Below, piece by piece: positions 10,696-20,376 of a stretch of DNA of 41,393 nucleotides. Origin of the DNA: Myxococcales bacterium. GTDB taxonomy: Bacteria; Myxococcota_A; Polyangia; Polyangiales; Polyangiaceae. The notes under the pieces were generated by a model. That model saw only the letters and a list, made by a program, of their open reading frames with translations, was not told where the DNA came from and searched no databases. The position numbers and the translations under genes were made by a program. The DNA lies in contig JACPVJ010000066.1 of the NCBI GenBank assembly GCA_016191785.1, forward strand, positions 1 through 41,393. Reading direction: 5' to 3'. Each line of letters opens with the position of its first letter. The stretch's first letter is position 1.

Positions 10696-11829
10696 GTGAT
10701 CCACACCACCCAGCACCTTTGGTCGCCCGCCGAGGGCTGGACGACGGAGCCCACCGCCCCGGGGGCACAGCTCGCCTTGGTCTTCGGTGCCCGAGAGGCC
10801 CTCGACGCGGAAGGCCCCATGGCCGCGCTCGGCGCTGCCTTACCCGGCACCGAGCTCGTGGGCTGCTCGACGGCGGGGGAGATCCACGGGACCCAGGTGA
10901 CCGACGGCGGCATCGTAGTGACCACACTCCGCTTCGAGCACTCGTCCCTCGGGGTCCACGCCGAGACGGCCCGGGCCGGCGAAGACAGCGCCGAGCTCGG
11001 CCGACGCTTGGCCGGGAAGCTCGGGCGCGCGGGGCTCAGGCACGTGCTCGTGCTCTCGGACGGGACGCGGTTGAACGGCGGGCGTCTGGCCGAGGGCGTG
11101 GCCAGCGCGCTGCCGAGCGGCGTGGCGGTGACGGGCGGCCTGGCCGGCGACGCGGCTCGGTTCGAAGAGACGCGGGTGATCGGGTGCGGAGCGGTCGGGC
11201 CGGGGCGCGTGGTGGCGGTGGGCTTGTACGGCGAGCGCCTGCGCATCGGTTTCGGCTCGCTCGGCGGGTGGGACTCGTTCGGGCCGGTGCGCCTGGTCAC
11301 ACGCTCGGAGGGCAACGTGCTCTACGAGCTGGACGGCCGGTCGGCGCTGGCGCTCTACAAGGAGTACCTGGGCGACGCCGCCGCGGCGCTGCCCGCGTCG
11401 GGGCTGCTCTTTCCGCTCAGCATCACGCAGAGCGAGGGGGGTGCCGAGGTGGTGCGCACCATCTTGAGCATCGACGAGGCGGCTCAGAGCATGACCTTCG
11501 CGGGCGATGTTCCGCGTGGCGCCTACGCACGGCTGATGAAGGCGAATTTCGATCGCCTGATCGACGGCGCGGTGGGCGCTGCGCGATCCAGCTACGACTC
11601 GCTGGCCAGCACGCCGCCAGAGCTCGCGATCTTGATCAGCTGCGTCGGGCGAAAGCTGGTGCTCAAGCAGCGCATCGAAGAAGAGGTCGAGGGCGTGCGC
11701 GACGTGCTCGGGCCCAGCGCCACGCTGACCGGGTTCTATTCGTACGGCGAGATCTCTCCGCTCACCCCCGAGGCGGCCTGCGCGTTGCACAACCAGACGA
11801 TGACCATCACGACGCTCTCGGAGATCTGA
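10696..11829 (+). CDS. FIST-domain sensor protein
   Basis: The 377-residue protein has FIST_N (from about residue 15: LALVFGAREAL, LVGCSTAGEI, VLVLSDGTRLNGGRL, AVTGGLAGDAARFEETRV) and FIST_C (LYELDGRSALALYKEYLGDAA, LAILISCVGRKLVL, GFYSYGEISP). FIST domains are predicted small-ligand sensors feeding signalling proteins. GTG 10696 is preceded by GAAAGAGAG and is preferred; an ATG at 10645 lacks such a site. The frame stays open far upstream as a shadow of hppA, which should not be annotated. The histidine kinase start is 4 bp after the stop, so the pair probably forms one sensory module. Confidence 0.88.
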   Translation: MIHTTQHLWSPAEGWTTEPTAPGAQLALVFGAREALDAEGPMAALGAALPGTELVGCSTAGEIHGTQVTDGGIVVTTLRFEHSSLGVHAETARAGEDSAELGRRLAGKLGRAGLRHVLVLSDGTRLNGGRLAEGVASALPSGVAVTGGLAGDAARFEETRVIGCGAVGPGRVVAVGLYGERLRIGFGSLGGWDSFGPVRLVTRSEGNVLYELDGRSALALYKEYLGDAAAALPASGLLFPLSITQSEGGAEVVRTILSIDEAAQSMTFAGDVPRGAYARLMKANFDRLIDGAVGAARSSYDSLASTPPELAILISCVGRKLVLKQRIEEEVEGVRDVLGPSATLTGFYSYGEISPLTPEAACALHNQTMTITTLSEI

Positions 11830-11833
11830 CGGG

Positions 11834-14014
11834 ATGCACCCTCTGTTGCGTCGGCAGCTGATCAAGGCCTTCGGTGAAGTGCCTGACGCCGACCCTCGCT
11901 TCGCGAGGTTGATCGCGGCCGTCGACGCCGCCTACCAGAGCGCGGATGAAGAGCGCGCGATGGTCGAGCGCTCGCTCGAGCTCTCGTCGCGCGAGCTGCT
12001 CACGACGAACTCGGACCTGAACGGGGTCTTGCGCTGCTTCCCGGATCTGATCTTGCGAACCAGCGCCGACGGGCGCGTCTTGGACATCCGGGGCGCGGCC
12101 CAGAGCCTGCTCCGGCATCTTCCTTCCGTGGGTGAGAGCCTGACGGTCGTCTTTGGGATCGAGATCGGCGGAGCGATCGACGCCGCCGTGCGACAGGCCC
12201 TGGCCGATCGCCAGTTGATCACGCTGGACTTGCGCCACGACGGGAACTTCTTGGACGTCCGGGTAGTGCCCGGGCTGCCGGGTCAGGCCATCGTGGTGTG
12301 CCGCGATGTGAGCGCGGTACGCGCCGCCGAGCTGGCGCTGGGCGCGCAGATCGAGGAGCGGCGCCGCGCCGAGCGCGAGCTCACGGCCACCACCGAGCAG
12401 AACCGAGCCTTCCAGCGGGTGCTGCTCGCGCTCGGGAGCGTGGAGCACGGAGAGGTCGACCGCGCCCTCGAGGCCCTGCTGGAAGAGAGCGCGCGAGCGC
12501 TGGTCGTCGGGCGGGTCAGCTTCTGGCAGATCGACGAGTCTGGCACGCACCTGAAGTGTCGCGACGCATTTCGACTGGCGGGCGGGCTGCACGAGATTGG
12601 CCCGGTGATTCGCCTGGCGGACCTGCCGCGCTACCGGGAGAAGCTCGAGACCGAGCGCACCCTCGCCGCCCGGTGCGCGCGCACGGATGCGACCGCGCGG
12701 GAGCTGTGGGCGGCGGGCGGGAGTGATCCGCAGGTCGAGTCGACCCTCGACGTTCCGGTTCGGCTGAACGCGCGGGTGGTCGGCGTCGTGCGACACGAGC
12801 ACTTCGACACGCTGCGCGACTGGTCCGCCGCGGAGGAGCAGTTCGCGGCCTCGATCGCCGACTTGGTCAGCTTGCTACTGGCCAACCACGAGCGCATGCG
12901 GCTCGAGAGCCAGCTACGCCAAACTCAGAAGCTCGAGAGCCTGGGCCTGCTCGCCGGGGGCGTCGCTCACGACTTCAACAACCTCTTGGCGGCCATCGGC
13001 AGCTTCGCGTCGCTGGTCAAAGAGACGGTGCCGGCGGGCAGCGAGTCGGCGGAAGACCTGGAGCAGATCCAGAACGCGGTGGCTCGGGGCGCCGAGCTGG
13101 CCAACAAGCTGCTCAGCTTCTCGCGGCCGCGGCCGCCGCAGAAGCAAGTGCTGCAGCTCAACGACGTGGTGCGGGGCTTCAGCGCCATGCTCTGCCGAAT
13201 CGTGGGGGAAGACATCGAGGTGAAGATCGACACCGACCCGGCGCTGCCACTGGTCGAGGTGGACTCGAGCCAGATCGAGCAGGTGGTGCTCAACCTGACC
13301 ACCAACGCGCGCCAGGCCATGCCGCGGGGCGGGCGGCTCTCGCTGCACACCCGCACCCTGGCGCCCGCCGACGACGAGCTGGTCGTCGAGCTGGCCGTCT
13401 CGGACACGGGCCAAGGCATGGACGAGGCCACGCGCAGCCGGCTGTTCGAGCCCTTCTTCACCACCAAGCAGCGGGGTACGGGCCTCGGGATGTCGATCGT
13501 TTTCGGCGTCGTGCAGCAGCACGGCGGGTCGCTCGTCGTCGACAGCGCGCCGGGGGCGGGCACGACCGTCCGCGTGCGCCTGCCGGGGGCCAAGCGCGCG
13601 CCGCTCGGTGAGGTCGCGCAGAGCAGCGTCCCCCCACGCCTCGAGGGCACCGAGACCGTGCTCGTCGCCGAAGACGAGCCGAGCTTGCGCGCGGTCATCC
13701 GCCGCTCGCTCGAGCCCTTGGGCTATCGCGTGATCTTGGCGGAGGACGGCCTGCGCGCGCTCGAAGAGTTCGACAAGCTCGAGGGGCGCGTGGACCTGGC
13801 TGTGCTCGACGTGGTGATGCCGCGCTTGGGCGGGCCCGATGCCTACCGCGAGATGGCGCTCCGCCGCCCTGGGCTGCGCGTCCTGTTCATCTCGGGGCAC
13901 GCGCCCGACGGCGCATTCGCGGCGGTCGGTGCCGAGGCGTCGCGCCGGCTGCTGCGGAAACCGTTCGACAAGTCCGAGCTGGTTCGATGGGTCCGCCAGG
14001 CGCTCGATGGATGA
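11834..14014 (+). CDS. Soluble hybrid histidine kinase (PAS-GAF-HisKA-HATPase-REC)
   Basis: The 726-residue kinase has no membrane segment. A helical N-terminus is followed by a PAS-like domain (about 60-165), a GAF-like domain (about 190-345), HisKA with QKLESLGLLAGGVAHDFNN and phospho-acceptor His379, and HATPase_c with NLTTNARQAMPRGG, DTGQGMDE and GTGLGMSIVFGVVQQHGG. A C-terminal receiver carries LVAEDEPSLR, LDVVMPR (Asp659) and the Lys of LRKPFDKSE. Such kinases autophosphorylate on His and pass phosphate to their receiver and then to an unknown partner. Adjacency to the FIST gene suggests that FIST protein supplies the input signal. Confidence 0.92.
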   Translation: MHPLLRRQLIKAFGEVPDADPRFARLIAAVDAAYQSADEERAMVERSLELSSRELLTTNSDLNGVLRCFPDLILRTSADGRVLDIRGAAQSLLRHLPSVGESLTVVFGIEIGGAIDAAVRQALADRQLITLDLRHDGNFLDVRVVPGLPGQAIVVCRDVSAVRAAELALGAQIEERRRAERELTATTEQNRAFQRVLLALGSVEHGEVDRALEALLEESARALVVGRVSFWQIDESGTHLKCRDAFRLAGGLHEIGPVIRLADLPRYREKLETERTLAARCARTDATARELWAAGGSDPQVESTLDVPVRLNARVVGVVRHEHFDTLRDWSAAEEQFAASIADLVSLLLANHERMRLESQLRQTQKLESLGLLAGGVAHDFNNLLAAIGSFASLVKETVPAGSESAEDLEQIQNAVARGAELANKLLSFSRPRPPQKQVLQLNDVVRGFSAMLCRIVGEDIEVKIDTDPALPLVEVDSSQIEQVVLNLTTNARQAMPRGGRLSLHTRTLAPADDELVVELAVSDTGQGMDEATRSRLFEPFFTTKQRGTGLGMSIVFGVVQQHGGSLVVDSAPGAGTTVRVRLPGAKRAPLGEVAQSSVPPRLEGTETVLVAEDEPSLRAVIRRSLEPLGYRVILAEDGLRALEEFDKLEGRVDLAVLDVVMPRLGGPDAYREMALRRPGLRVLFISGHAPDGAFAAVGAEASRRLLRKPFDKSELVRWVRQALDG

Positions 14015-14040
14015 GCGGCGGGCGGGCCACGAGCTTCGGC

Positions 14041-17000
14041 TCAGTGCGCCGGGGCCAGCGCAGAGAGCGCGCGCTCTGGCTCGGGGAGCTTCTCCCAGCC
14101 GAGCACCTCGCAGGCGTCGGCCACCCACGCGGGCCGCCGCATGCCCACCAGCACGGTGGTGACACCCGGCAGGCTCGCGGCGACCCAGAGCGCCTTTTCC
14201 GAGAGGGTCGCGGTGCGGCGCGCGGCCGGCAACTGCGGGTCGAGGGCGGCGTGCGCGCGCTCGGCCGCTGCCCGGCTGGCGTCCGCCGAGCGCTGCGCGA
14301 GGGCGAGCAGCAGCGCCTCGAGGGCCGGCGCGTAGCGCGCGCTAAAGTCCTTCCACGCCGACTCGGTCGAGCCGCCGAGCGTGCGGTCGAGGGTGGCGAG
14401 CACCTGCTGGGTCCGAGGTAGAACGACGTCGCGCTCGATCTGGCTCCACTCGGCGAACGACTGCGCCGCTGCCGGCAGGCGACCGAGCTGCTCGGCCCAG
14501 CTCAAGAGCGCCTCGGGGGGTGGACTGCCGGGGCCCGTGCGCAGCTTCGAGGCGAAGCTGCTCCGGAACTCGCGTTCGAGCTCGGCCACCCGCTCGAGCG
14601 CCCGATCCACCGGCAACGCCCCGACCAGCGTGGGCACGTCGGCCAGGCGCACGAGGCCGCGATCGGTGATGGCGTTCAACGGTCGGTTGACCAGCACCGC
14701 GACGTTCTCGCGCACCGCGATCGCGAGGGGCCCCCCGGCTCGCGTCGCGCCCGTCTCGTGCAGGTTGAGCGGCAGCTGGAGGACGCGGAAGCCGTGCTCG
14801 TCACCGCCGGCGCGCCGCGCGGCGGCGAGCATCTCGGCCAGGTCGGTGGCGTCGCGATCGTCCGGAGGGCTGATCAAGGTGTTGCTCGACACGCCGTAAT
14901 GGCGGATTCGCCCGCGCTTCCGCTCCTGCTCGAGGTGCGCGAAGGCCCCTTCGAGTCGGCGGTAGAGCTCGGTCCGGAGCTCGGCGACGGGCGCCTGGCC
15001 GCGTGCGATGGCGTCCGAGAGAAAATATTCCGGGTTGTGCAAGAGACAGACGTCGAGCGTGCGAAGTCCCAGTCGATCGAGGGAACGCGTCAGCTGATCG
15101 TCGAGCCACTCCGGGTGCAGGCAGTGCCAGAGGCGCGCGCCAACCTTGACCATCTCGGAATAGGGCCGACCCGCCGCTTCGCGCTCTTGGGCTAGCGTCA
15201 GGTTCTTGCCCTGCACGTAGCCGATCTTGGACACGACCACGACTTGGTCCCGCGACAGCTCGCCGCGCGACTCGAGCTCGCTCAGGACCTCGCCCACCAA
15301 GCGCTCGCTCTCGCCGTCGGTGTAGTTGGTCGAGGTGTCGACCAGGTTGATGCCGCTGGCGAACGCCTGCTTCAGCGCGGCGCGGTGCTCGGGGGTCATG
15401 GCGTCCACGCGATAGCCTCCGAAGCCAAGGCCACTGACCCACAGGCCGGTGGCGCCGAGCTCACGGTAGGCGTGCTCTCCCCAGGTCTCGGCGTGTTTGT
15501 CGGCGAACGCACGGGTGCCCTCGTCGGTGGCGTGCCCGGCGAGCTTCCGCACGCCCACGCTGGCCCGTCGCGCCGCGCGGGCGCTCTCCCGGTCGACGCC
15601 GAGCGCGCTCAGAACCGCGGCCGGATCGGTGATCGGCGGCTGGCACGCGTAGTCGCGGCACACGAACAGGGTCGGCTTGCCGTCGACCGCGTTCTTGTCG
15701 CGGGTCAGCGCCGAGGTGTGCGGCGCCGCGGGATCGACCCAGGCGATCACGCGATTGGGCAAGTAGTGCCGGGCAAGCTCCCGCGCCAAGGGCTCGCGCT
15801 CGGTGCCCACGACGCACAGCTCGACGGGCGGCTCGAGCAAGAAGTCGATCACCCCGAGGGCCGTCGCGAACGACCGGGGTGAGCGATCGACCAGGGCGCC
15901 GTACGCCGTGAGCGCGGCGCCGGCGCGATCGCGCAACGCGGGGCGATCGAGGTGGAGAGCGAGCCGCGCCAGTACGCGAGCGGCCACGGCGTTGGGATTC
16001 GGCAAGGCGCCGTCGTGGCCCTCACGCGGGCGGGCGAGCAACTTCTCGTGGCCGTGCGCAGTGAAGAAGAACGCGCCGCCGTCCACGTCTCCGAAGTCGG
16101 CGAGCATGCGCTGGCAGAGCTGGTCCGAGTCCCGCAGGCGACTCGGCGAGCCGCCAGCCTCGTACAGATCGAGCAGGCCGTCGCCGAGGTAGGCATAGTC
16201 CTCGAGGTACGCGTCGAGGTGCGCCTTGCCCCCACGCGCGGTGCGAAAGAGCCCCCCGTCGGGGCGCATCATGCCGTCGAGCACGAAGTCGGCGGCGCGC
16301 TCCGCGCTCTCGAGGTAGCGGCGGTCGCCCAGGACCCGAGCGCCCTCGGCCATCGCGCCGATCATCAGGCCGTTCCACGCGGCCAGGACCTTGTCGTCCA
16401 AGAGGGGCGGCACCCGGCGGCTGCGCGCTTCATACAGCGCGGCTCTCGCCGACGAGAGCTCGCGCGCCAGCGCTGGGTCGGGGCGGGGCGTGTTCAAGAT
16501 GCTGTGGCCCTCCCAGTTGCCCCCTTCGCGGACGTCGTAGAACGCGCAGAACTTCTCCGCCTCGGCCTCGGGCAGGCACTCGCGAACTTGCGCGGGCGTC
16601 CACACGAAGAACTTCCCCTCTTCACCCTCACTGTCGGCGTCCGTCGCGGAAAAGTACCCGCCTTCGGCGGCCTGCATCTCCCGAACCACGTAGTCCAGGG
16701 TCTCGCGCGCCACGCGCGCGTACTCGTCGTCGCGCGTCACCTGAAAGGCCCAGAGGTAGATCCGAGCCAGCTGGGCGCTATCGTACAGCATCTTCTCGAA
16801 GTGCGGCACGAGCCAGCGCTCGTCGGTCGAGTAGCGAGCGAAACCGCCGCCCAGGTGATCGTAGAGCCCGCCGTTCTTCATCCCGTCCAGCGTCTTCACG
16901 ATCATCTCGAGGGCGGCTTCGTCGGCGCTGCGATGGTGGTGTCGCAACAACAGCTCGACCGCGCCGCAGGGCGGAAACTTGGGAGCGGCGCCGAAGCCAC

Positions 17001-17595
17001 CCCAGCGAGGGTCGAACGCGGTCCTGAGCTGATCGACCGCGTCGATGAGCGCCTGCGCGTCGATGCCGCTCGGGCGGCCGAGGGCAGACTGGCGGGTCAC
17101 GTGCTCGGCGAGCTGCCGGGCCTGCGATCGCAGGTCGTCGCGCTCGGTCCGCCACAGCTCTGCGATACGTTCGATCAGTGTCGCGAAACCGGGCCGTCCG
17201 TAGTTGTCGCGTGGGGGGAAGTAGGTGCCAGCGAAGAAGGGCTTCTGGTCCGGGGTCAGAAAGACGGTCATCGGCCAACCGCCGCCGCCGGCGATGGCGA
17301 CGGTGGCCGCCATGTAGATCTCGTCGAGATCCGGGCGCTCTTCTCGATCGGCCTTGATGCACACGAAGTGCGCGTTCATCCGGGCGGCAATCGCCTCGTC
17401 CTCGAAGCTCTCGCGCTCCATCACGTGGCACCAATGGCACGCCGCGTAGCCGATGCTGAGCAAGATCGGGCGGTCTTCGCGGCGCGCCCGCTCGAGCGCC
17501 TCGGGTCCCCACGGGTACCAATCGACCGGATTGTGGGCGTGCTGCAGCAAGTAGGGGCTGGTCTCCGCGATGAGCCGGTTCGGCTGGCGATCCAT
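14041..17595 (-). CDS. DUF255/YyaL (SPATA20-like) protein fused to an aldo/keto reductase
   Basis: The 1184-residue protein starts at ATG 17595 ([20 protein letters not shown]). The N-terminal part, to about residue 670, is a complete DUF255 protein: a thioredoxin-like domain with [15 protein letters not shown] and a CxxC at about residue 55, [21 protein letters not shown], then an alpha/alpha-barrel part with [20 protein letters not shown], ending [10 protein letters not shown]. From about residue 705 an aldo/keto reductase begins: [22 protein letters not shown] (Asp and Tyr), VVVVSKIGY (Lys), DVCLLHNPE (His), so the catalytic tetrad is present. The ends lack interrupting stops and the join is in one frame. 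DUF255 function is poorly known; the AKR should reduce a carbonyl with NAD(P)H. Confidence 0.88.
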   Translation of the reverse strand: MDRQPNRLIAETSPYLLQHAHNPVDWYPWGPEALERARREDRPILLSIGYAACHWCHVMERESFEDEAIAARMNAHFVCIKADREERPDLDEIYMAATVAIAGGGGWPMTVFLTPDQKPFFAGTYFPPRDNYGRPGFATLIERIAELWRTERDDLRSQARQLAEHVTRQSALGRPSGIDAQALIDAVDQLRTAFDPRWGGFGAAPKFPPCGAVELLLRHHHRSADEAALEMIVKTLDGMKNGGLYDHLGGGFARYSTDERWLVPHFEKMLYDSAQLARIYLWAFQVTRDDEYARVARETLDYVVREMQAAEGGYFSATDADSEGEEGKFFVWTPAQVRECLPEAEAEKFCAFYDVREGGNWEGHSILNTPRPDPALARELSSARAALYEARSRRVPPLLDDKVLAAWNGLMIGAMAEGARVLGDRRYLESAERAADFVLDGMMRPDGGLFRTARGGKAHLDAYLEDYAYLGDGLLDLYEAGGSPSRLRDSDQLCQRMLADFGDVDGGAFFFTAHGHEKLLARPREGHDGALPNPNAVAARVLARLALHLDRPALRDRAGAALTAYGALVDRSPRSFATALGVIDFLLEPPVELCVVGTEREPLARELARHYLPNRVIAWVDPAAPHTSALTRDKNAVDGKPTLFVCRDYACQPPITDPAAVLSALGVDRESARAARRASVGVRKLAGHATDEGTRAFADKHAETWGEHAYRELGATGLWVSGLGFGGYRVDAMTPEHRAALKQAFASGINLVDTSTNYTDGESERLVGEVLSELESRGELSRDQVVVVSKIGYVQGKNLTLAQEREAAGRPYSEMVKVGARLWHCLHPEWLDDQLTRSLDRLGLRTLDVCLLHNPEYFLSDAIARGQAPVAELRTELYRRLEGAFAHLEQERKRGRIRHYGVSSNTLISPPDDRDATDLAEMLAAARRAGGDEHGFRVLQLPLNLHETGATRAGGPLAIAVRENVAVLVNRPLNAITDRGLVRLADVPTLVGALPVDRALERVAELEREFRSSFASKLRTGPGSPPPEALLSWAEQLGRLPAAAQSFAEWSQIERDVVLPRTQQVLATLDRTLGGSTESAWKDFSARYAPALEALLLALAQRSADASRAAAERAHAALDPQLPAARRTATLSEKALWVAASLPGVTTVLVGMRRPAWVADACEVLGWEKLPEPERALSALAPAH

Positions 17596-17701
17596 GACTC
17601 GATGCGTAGAGACGCGCCGCCCCCGCGGCAATCGTGCTGGCCGCTCGGGCGCAATCGCGTGTACTCTGGCGCTGGTTCTTGGCTCGACTTAGGAGGTCCC
17701 G

Positions 17702-19096
17702 ATGCGAAAGCTTCACGGCTCGTTCGTTCTCTTTGGTGCTCTGTCCGCCCTGGCGTGCTCGGTCGCTGACGACTCGACGGAGTCACGGGAGACAGCCGGC
17801 GAAACCACGCAAGAGCTGACCGGCGGCTGCAACTACGGCACCTTGGGGCACCCGTGCGACCCCGACGGCGCCAGCGGGCCGCTGCTCGAGTGCCAAGGCG
17901 TCTGTCGCGTGGGCGGCAACGGCTTCATCAGCTGCAGTGCGCTGAGCTCGACCGATGTGTCCAGCTTGAACGGCCGCATCTGCGGCTCGTCGGGGGGCAC
18001 CAGCTGCGCGAACACCTGTCAGAACGGCGCGTGCATCGTGGGCCAGGCCAAGGTCGGCACGGCGTGTCGTCCGCCGACCGGGCCGGGCGGCTTTTCGGAC
18101 TCGTGCGACGGCGCCTGTGACGCCGCGGGCGCATGCGTCGCGCTGGCCAACCCCTGCGCCTACGGCCCCAGCGGCTGCGTGTTCAACGCGTGTGACATGA
18201 CGGCGGCATCGACCTGCGTCAAGGTCAGCCTCCCGAAGGGCATCCAGTGCACCGACAGCAGTCAGTGCACCACCGGGGACACCTGCGACGGCGCCGGAAC
18301 CTGCACCGGCACGCAGAAGAACTGCAGCGACAACAACGTCTGCACGACCGACACCTGCAACCCCAGCAACGGCGCGTGCCTGAGCACGTTCAACACCCTT
18401 CCGTGCAGCGACGGCAACGCCTGCACCACCGGCGATGTCTGCGCGTCGGGCTCGTGCAAGGCCGGCACGGCGGTGAACTGTGACGACAGCAACGCCTGCA
18501 CCACCGATGCGTGCGCGCCCGCCACGGGTTGCACCCACGTGGCCAAGAACTGCGACGACAGCAACGCGTGCACCACCGACTCGTGCAACGCGAACACGGG
18601 CGCCTGCGTCAACACGCCGATCACCGGCTGCGGCACCGGCGGCACTGGCGGCGGCGGCGGAACTGGCGGCGCGACCGGCGGAACCGGCGGCGCGACCGGT
18701 GGTACCGGCGGCGCAACCGGTGGAACCGGCGGCGCAACCGGTGGAACCGGCGGCGCCACCGGCGGTACCGGCGGCGCCACCGGCGGTACCGGCGGCGGCA
18801 CCGCAGGATCCGGTGGCGGCAGCGCCGGATCCGGTGGCGCGGCTGGCAGCTCCGGCTCCGGCGGCGTGGCTGGCAGCGCCGGCTCAGCGGGCTCCGCGAC
18901 GGGCGGCAGCTCGAGCGGCGGCAAGGACGGCGGCGTCGGCGGCAGCAAGGACGGCGGCGCGGACGGCGGCTCGAACCTGGACGTCGGTGACGACGACGGG
19001 GGCTGCGGCTGCCGCGTGCCGTCGCAGAAGGCCCCATCGTCTGGCTGGCTGGTGCTGGCAGGTCTCGGTGCGCTGCTGCTGCGACGCCGGCGCTAA
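17702..19096 (+). CDS. Cys-rich secreted protein with Gly/Thr repeat linker and MYXO-CTERM-like tail
   Basis: The 464-residue product follows a strong ribosome-binding site (AGGAGGT, 17691-17697). A lipoprotein-like signal (LFGALSALACSVADD) precedes a region with many disulfide-type repeats (CTTGDTCDGAGTC, CNDSNACTTDAC-type modules) of the kind seen in myxobacterial surface proteins. About residues 310-400 are Gly/Thr/Ala/Ser-rich, then comes DDDGGCGCRVPSQ, a hydrophobic helix (SGWLVLAGLGALLL) and RRRR at the end. That Cys-helix-Arg tail matches the MYXO-CTERM sorting signal, which is thought to be processed during surface display. Having both a possible lipobox and a MYXO-CTERM tail is noteworthy. 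Function is unknown; surface adhesion or matrix roles are plausible but unproven. Confidence 0.85.
   Translation: MRKLHGSFVLFGALSALACSVADDSTESRETAGETTQELTGGCNYGTLGHPCDPDGASGPLLECQGVCRVGGNGFISCSALSSTDVSSLNGRICGSSGGTSCANTCQNGACIVGQAKVGTACRPPTGPGGFSDSCDGACDAAGACVALANPCAYGPSGCVFNACDMTAASTCVKVSLPKGIQCTDSSQCTTGDTCDGAGTCTGTQKNCSDNNVCTTDTCNPSNGACLSTFNTLPCSDGNACTTGDVCASGSCKAGTAVNCDDSNACTTDACAPATGCTHVAKNCDDSNACTTDSCNANTGACVNTPITGCGTGGTGGGGGTGGATGGTGGATGGTGGATGGTGGATGGTGGATGGTGGATGGTGGGTAGSGGGSAGSGGAAGSSGSGGVAGSAGSAGSATGGSSSGGKDGGVGGSKDGGADGGSNLDVGDDDGGCGCRVPSQKAPSSGWLVLAGLGALLLRRRR
18665..18790 (+). repeat. Six tandem 21-bp repeats inside the MYXO-CTERM protein gene
   Basis: Six consecutive 21-bp units encode the heptapeptide GGATGGT. 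They begin at 18665, 18686, 18707, 18728, 18749 and 18770. Units 3 and 4 are identical, as are 5 and 6; the others differ at third codon positions, so the array has grown by copying adjacent pairs. Copy number changes would alter linker length without breaking the frame. Confidence 0.9.
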
Positions 19097-19117
19097 AAGA
19101 ACTCTCCGAGCGGCCGT

Positions 19118-19144
19118 TCTCTCGGTTTGAAATGACTCGAGAGA
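19118..19144 (+). other. Weak inverted repeat between the MYXO-CTERM gene and the GGDEF gene
   Basis: TCTCTCG at 19118-19124 pairs with CGAGAGA at 19138-19144 around a 13-nt loop. There is no T tract after it, so it is a poor terminator candidate; it may be a chance repeat or an operator for the downstream diguanylate cyclase gene, whose start lies 14 bp beyond. Confidence 0.25.
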
Positions 19145-19157
19145 CCGGGGCCCAGTC

Positions 19158-20375
19158 ATGCCGTCGCTAGATCCCGCGATCGGGCAGGGCGCCGGTCCTT
19201 CGCTGCCCGTCCGGTCGCTCCGGGCGGTGTCCGGCCCACCGCCCGACGAGTGGTGGGGTGGGTACTTCCAGTACTTCGGCGCAGTCGGGCAGCAAGACGC
19301 GTTCGACTCGCGCCGGCGCGCGCGCATCTTGGTCATCGCGTGCCACGGGGCCATGGCGCTGATGACAGTGAGTGCAGCGCTGCGGGTCGCCACCGGCCGC
19401 ACGCCGCCCGCCAGCTACTGGATCGCGGTCGCTCTCACCTGGGCTGCGATGGCGATCGGGCCCTTCGTGCTGAAGCTCACGCTTTCAGTGGGCAAAGCTG
19501 CGATCTTGCCCATCGTCGCGACCGCGACCTCGCTGCCGATCACCTCGGTGGGCGCGGGCGGCCTCGACGCTCCGGTGCTCGCCATCTTGCCGTCGGTGCC
19601 GCTGGTCGCCGCGTTCTTCATCGGCGCTCGCGGGGCCAAGGCATTGACCTTCGTGCTCATGGTCGAGCTCGGAGCGCTCGCGATTGCGTTCAACACCGGG
19701 GCGCTCAGCGCGAAGCTGGCGCCGGCGCCGGTGGTGAAGGCGACGCTCTACGCGAGCTTCCTGGTGGTGACCACGTTCATCGCCATGGCCTACGACCACG
19801 AGCGCCGCGCCGTGGAACACCGGCTGCGGACGATGGCGCAGCAGCTGTATGAGTCGAGCATTCGCGACCCGCTGACCAACGTGAACAACCGGCGCTACTT
19901 CGCCGAGCGCCTGGAGCGCGAGATGGCCTTCAGCGCCCGGCACGGGACACCGATCGCCGTGTTGATCTTGGACGCCGACCACTTCAAGGCCGTCAATGAC
20001 ACCCGGGGACACTCGGCCGGCGACACGGTGCTGGTTGGCCTCGCGGCGAATCTGGTCGCACACCTACGCACCGAAGATCTAGTGGCGCGCTACGGGGGTG
20101 AAGAGTTCGTGGTGTTGCTCCGCGACACCTCGTGCGAGGGCGCGCGGGTCGTGGGTGAGCGGCTACGCCGGGCGGTGGCGGCGATGAAATTCGAGCACGG
20201 CGGAAGCCTGTTCTCGGTGACCGTCAGCGTCGGCTGCGCCTCGACCTGCCGCGCACGATCCGGGGAAGACTTGCTGATCGCCGCCGATCAGTGCCTGTAC
20301 GAGGCCAAACGTCTGGGCAGGAACCGCGTGATCGCGTGCGACGACGTCGCGCTGCCCGAGAAGCGCTCGGCCTGA
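19158..20375 (+). CDS. Membrane diguanylate cyclase (GGDEF)
   Basis: The 405-residue protein has about five membrane segments between residues 50 and 215, then a GGDEF domain. The active site reads RYGGEEFVVLL, with GGEEF at about residues 313-317, and the inhibitory I-site RTED lies five residues before it, so the enzyme should make c-di-GMP and be product-inhibited. Other expected motifs are DPLTNVNNRRYF, LILDADHFKAVNDTRGH and SVGCAS. No EAL domain is present. The membrane part is not a recognised sensory domain (MASE-like at best). ATG 19158 was chosen as the first start in frame. Its stop is 1 bp from the convergent methyltransferase gene. Confidence 0.92.
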   Translation: MPSLDPAIGQGAGPSLPVRSLRAVSGPPPDEWWGGYFQYFGAVGQQDAFDSRRRARILVIACHGAMALMTVSAALRVATGRTPPASYWIAVALTWAAMAIGPFVLKLTLSVGKAAILPIVATATSLPITSVGAGGLDAPVLAILPSVPLVAAFFIGARGAKALTFVLMVELGALAIAFNTGALSAKLAPAPVVKATLYASFLVVTTFIAMAYDHERRAVEHRLRTMAQQLYESSIRDPLTNVNNRRYFAERLEREMAFSARHGTPIAVLILDADHFKAVNDTRGHSAGDTVLVGLAANLVAHLRTEDLVARYGGEEFVVLLRDTSCEGARVVGERLRRAVAAMKFEHGGSLFSVTVSVGCASTCRARSGEDLLIAADQCLYEAKRLGRNRVIACDDVALPEKRSA

Positions 20376-20376
20376 C

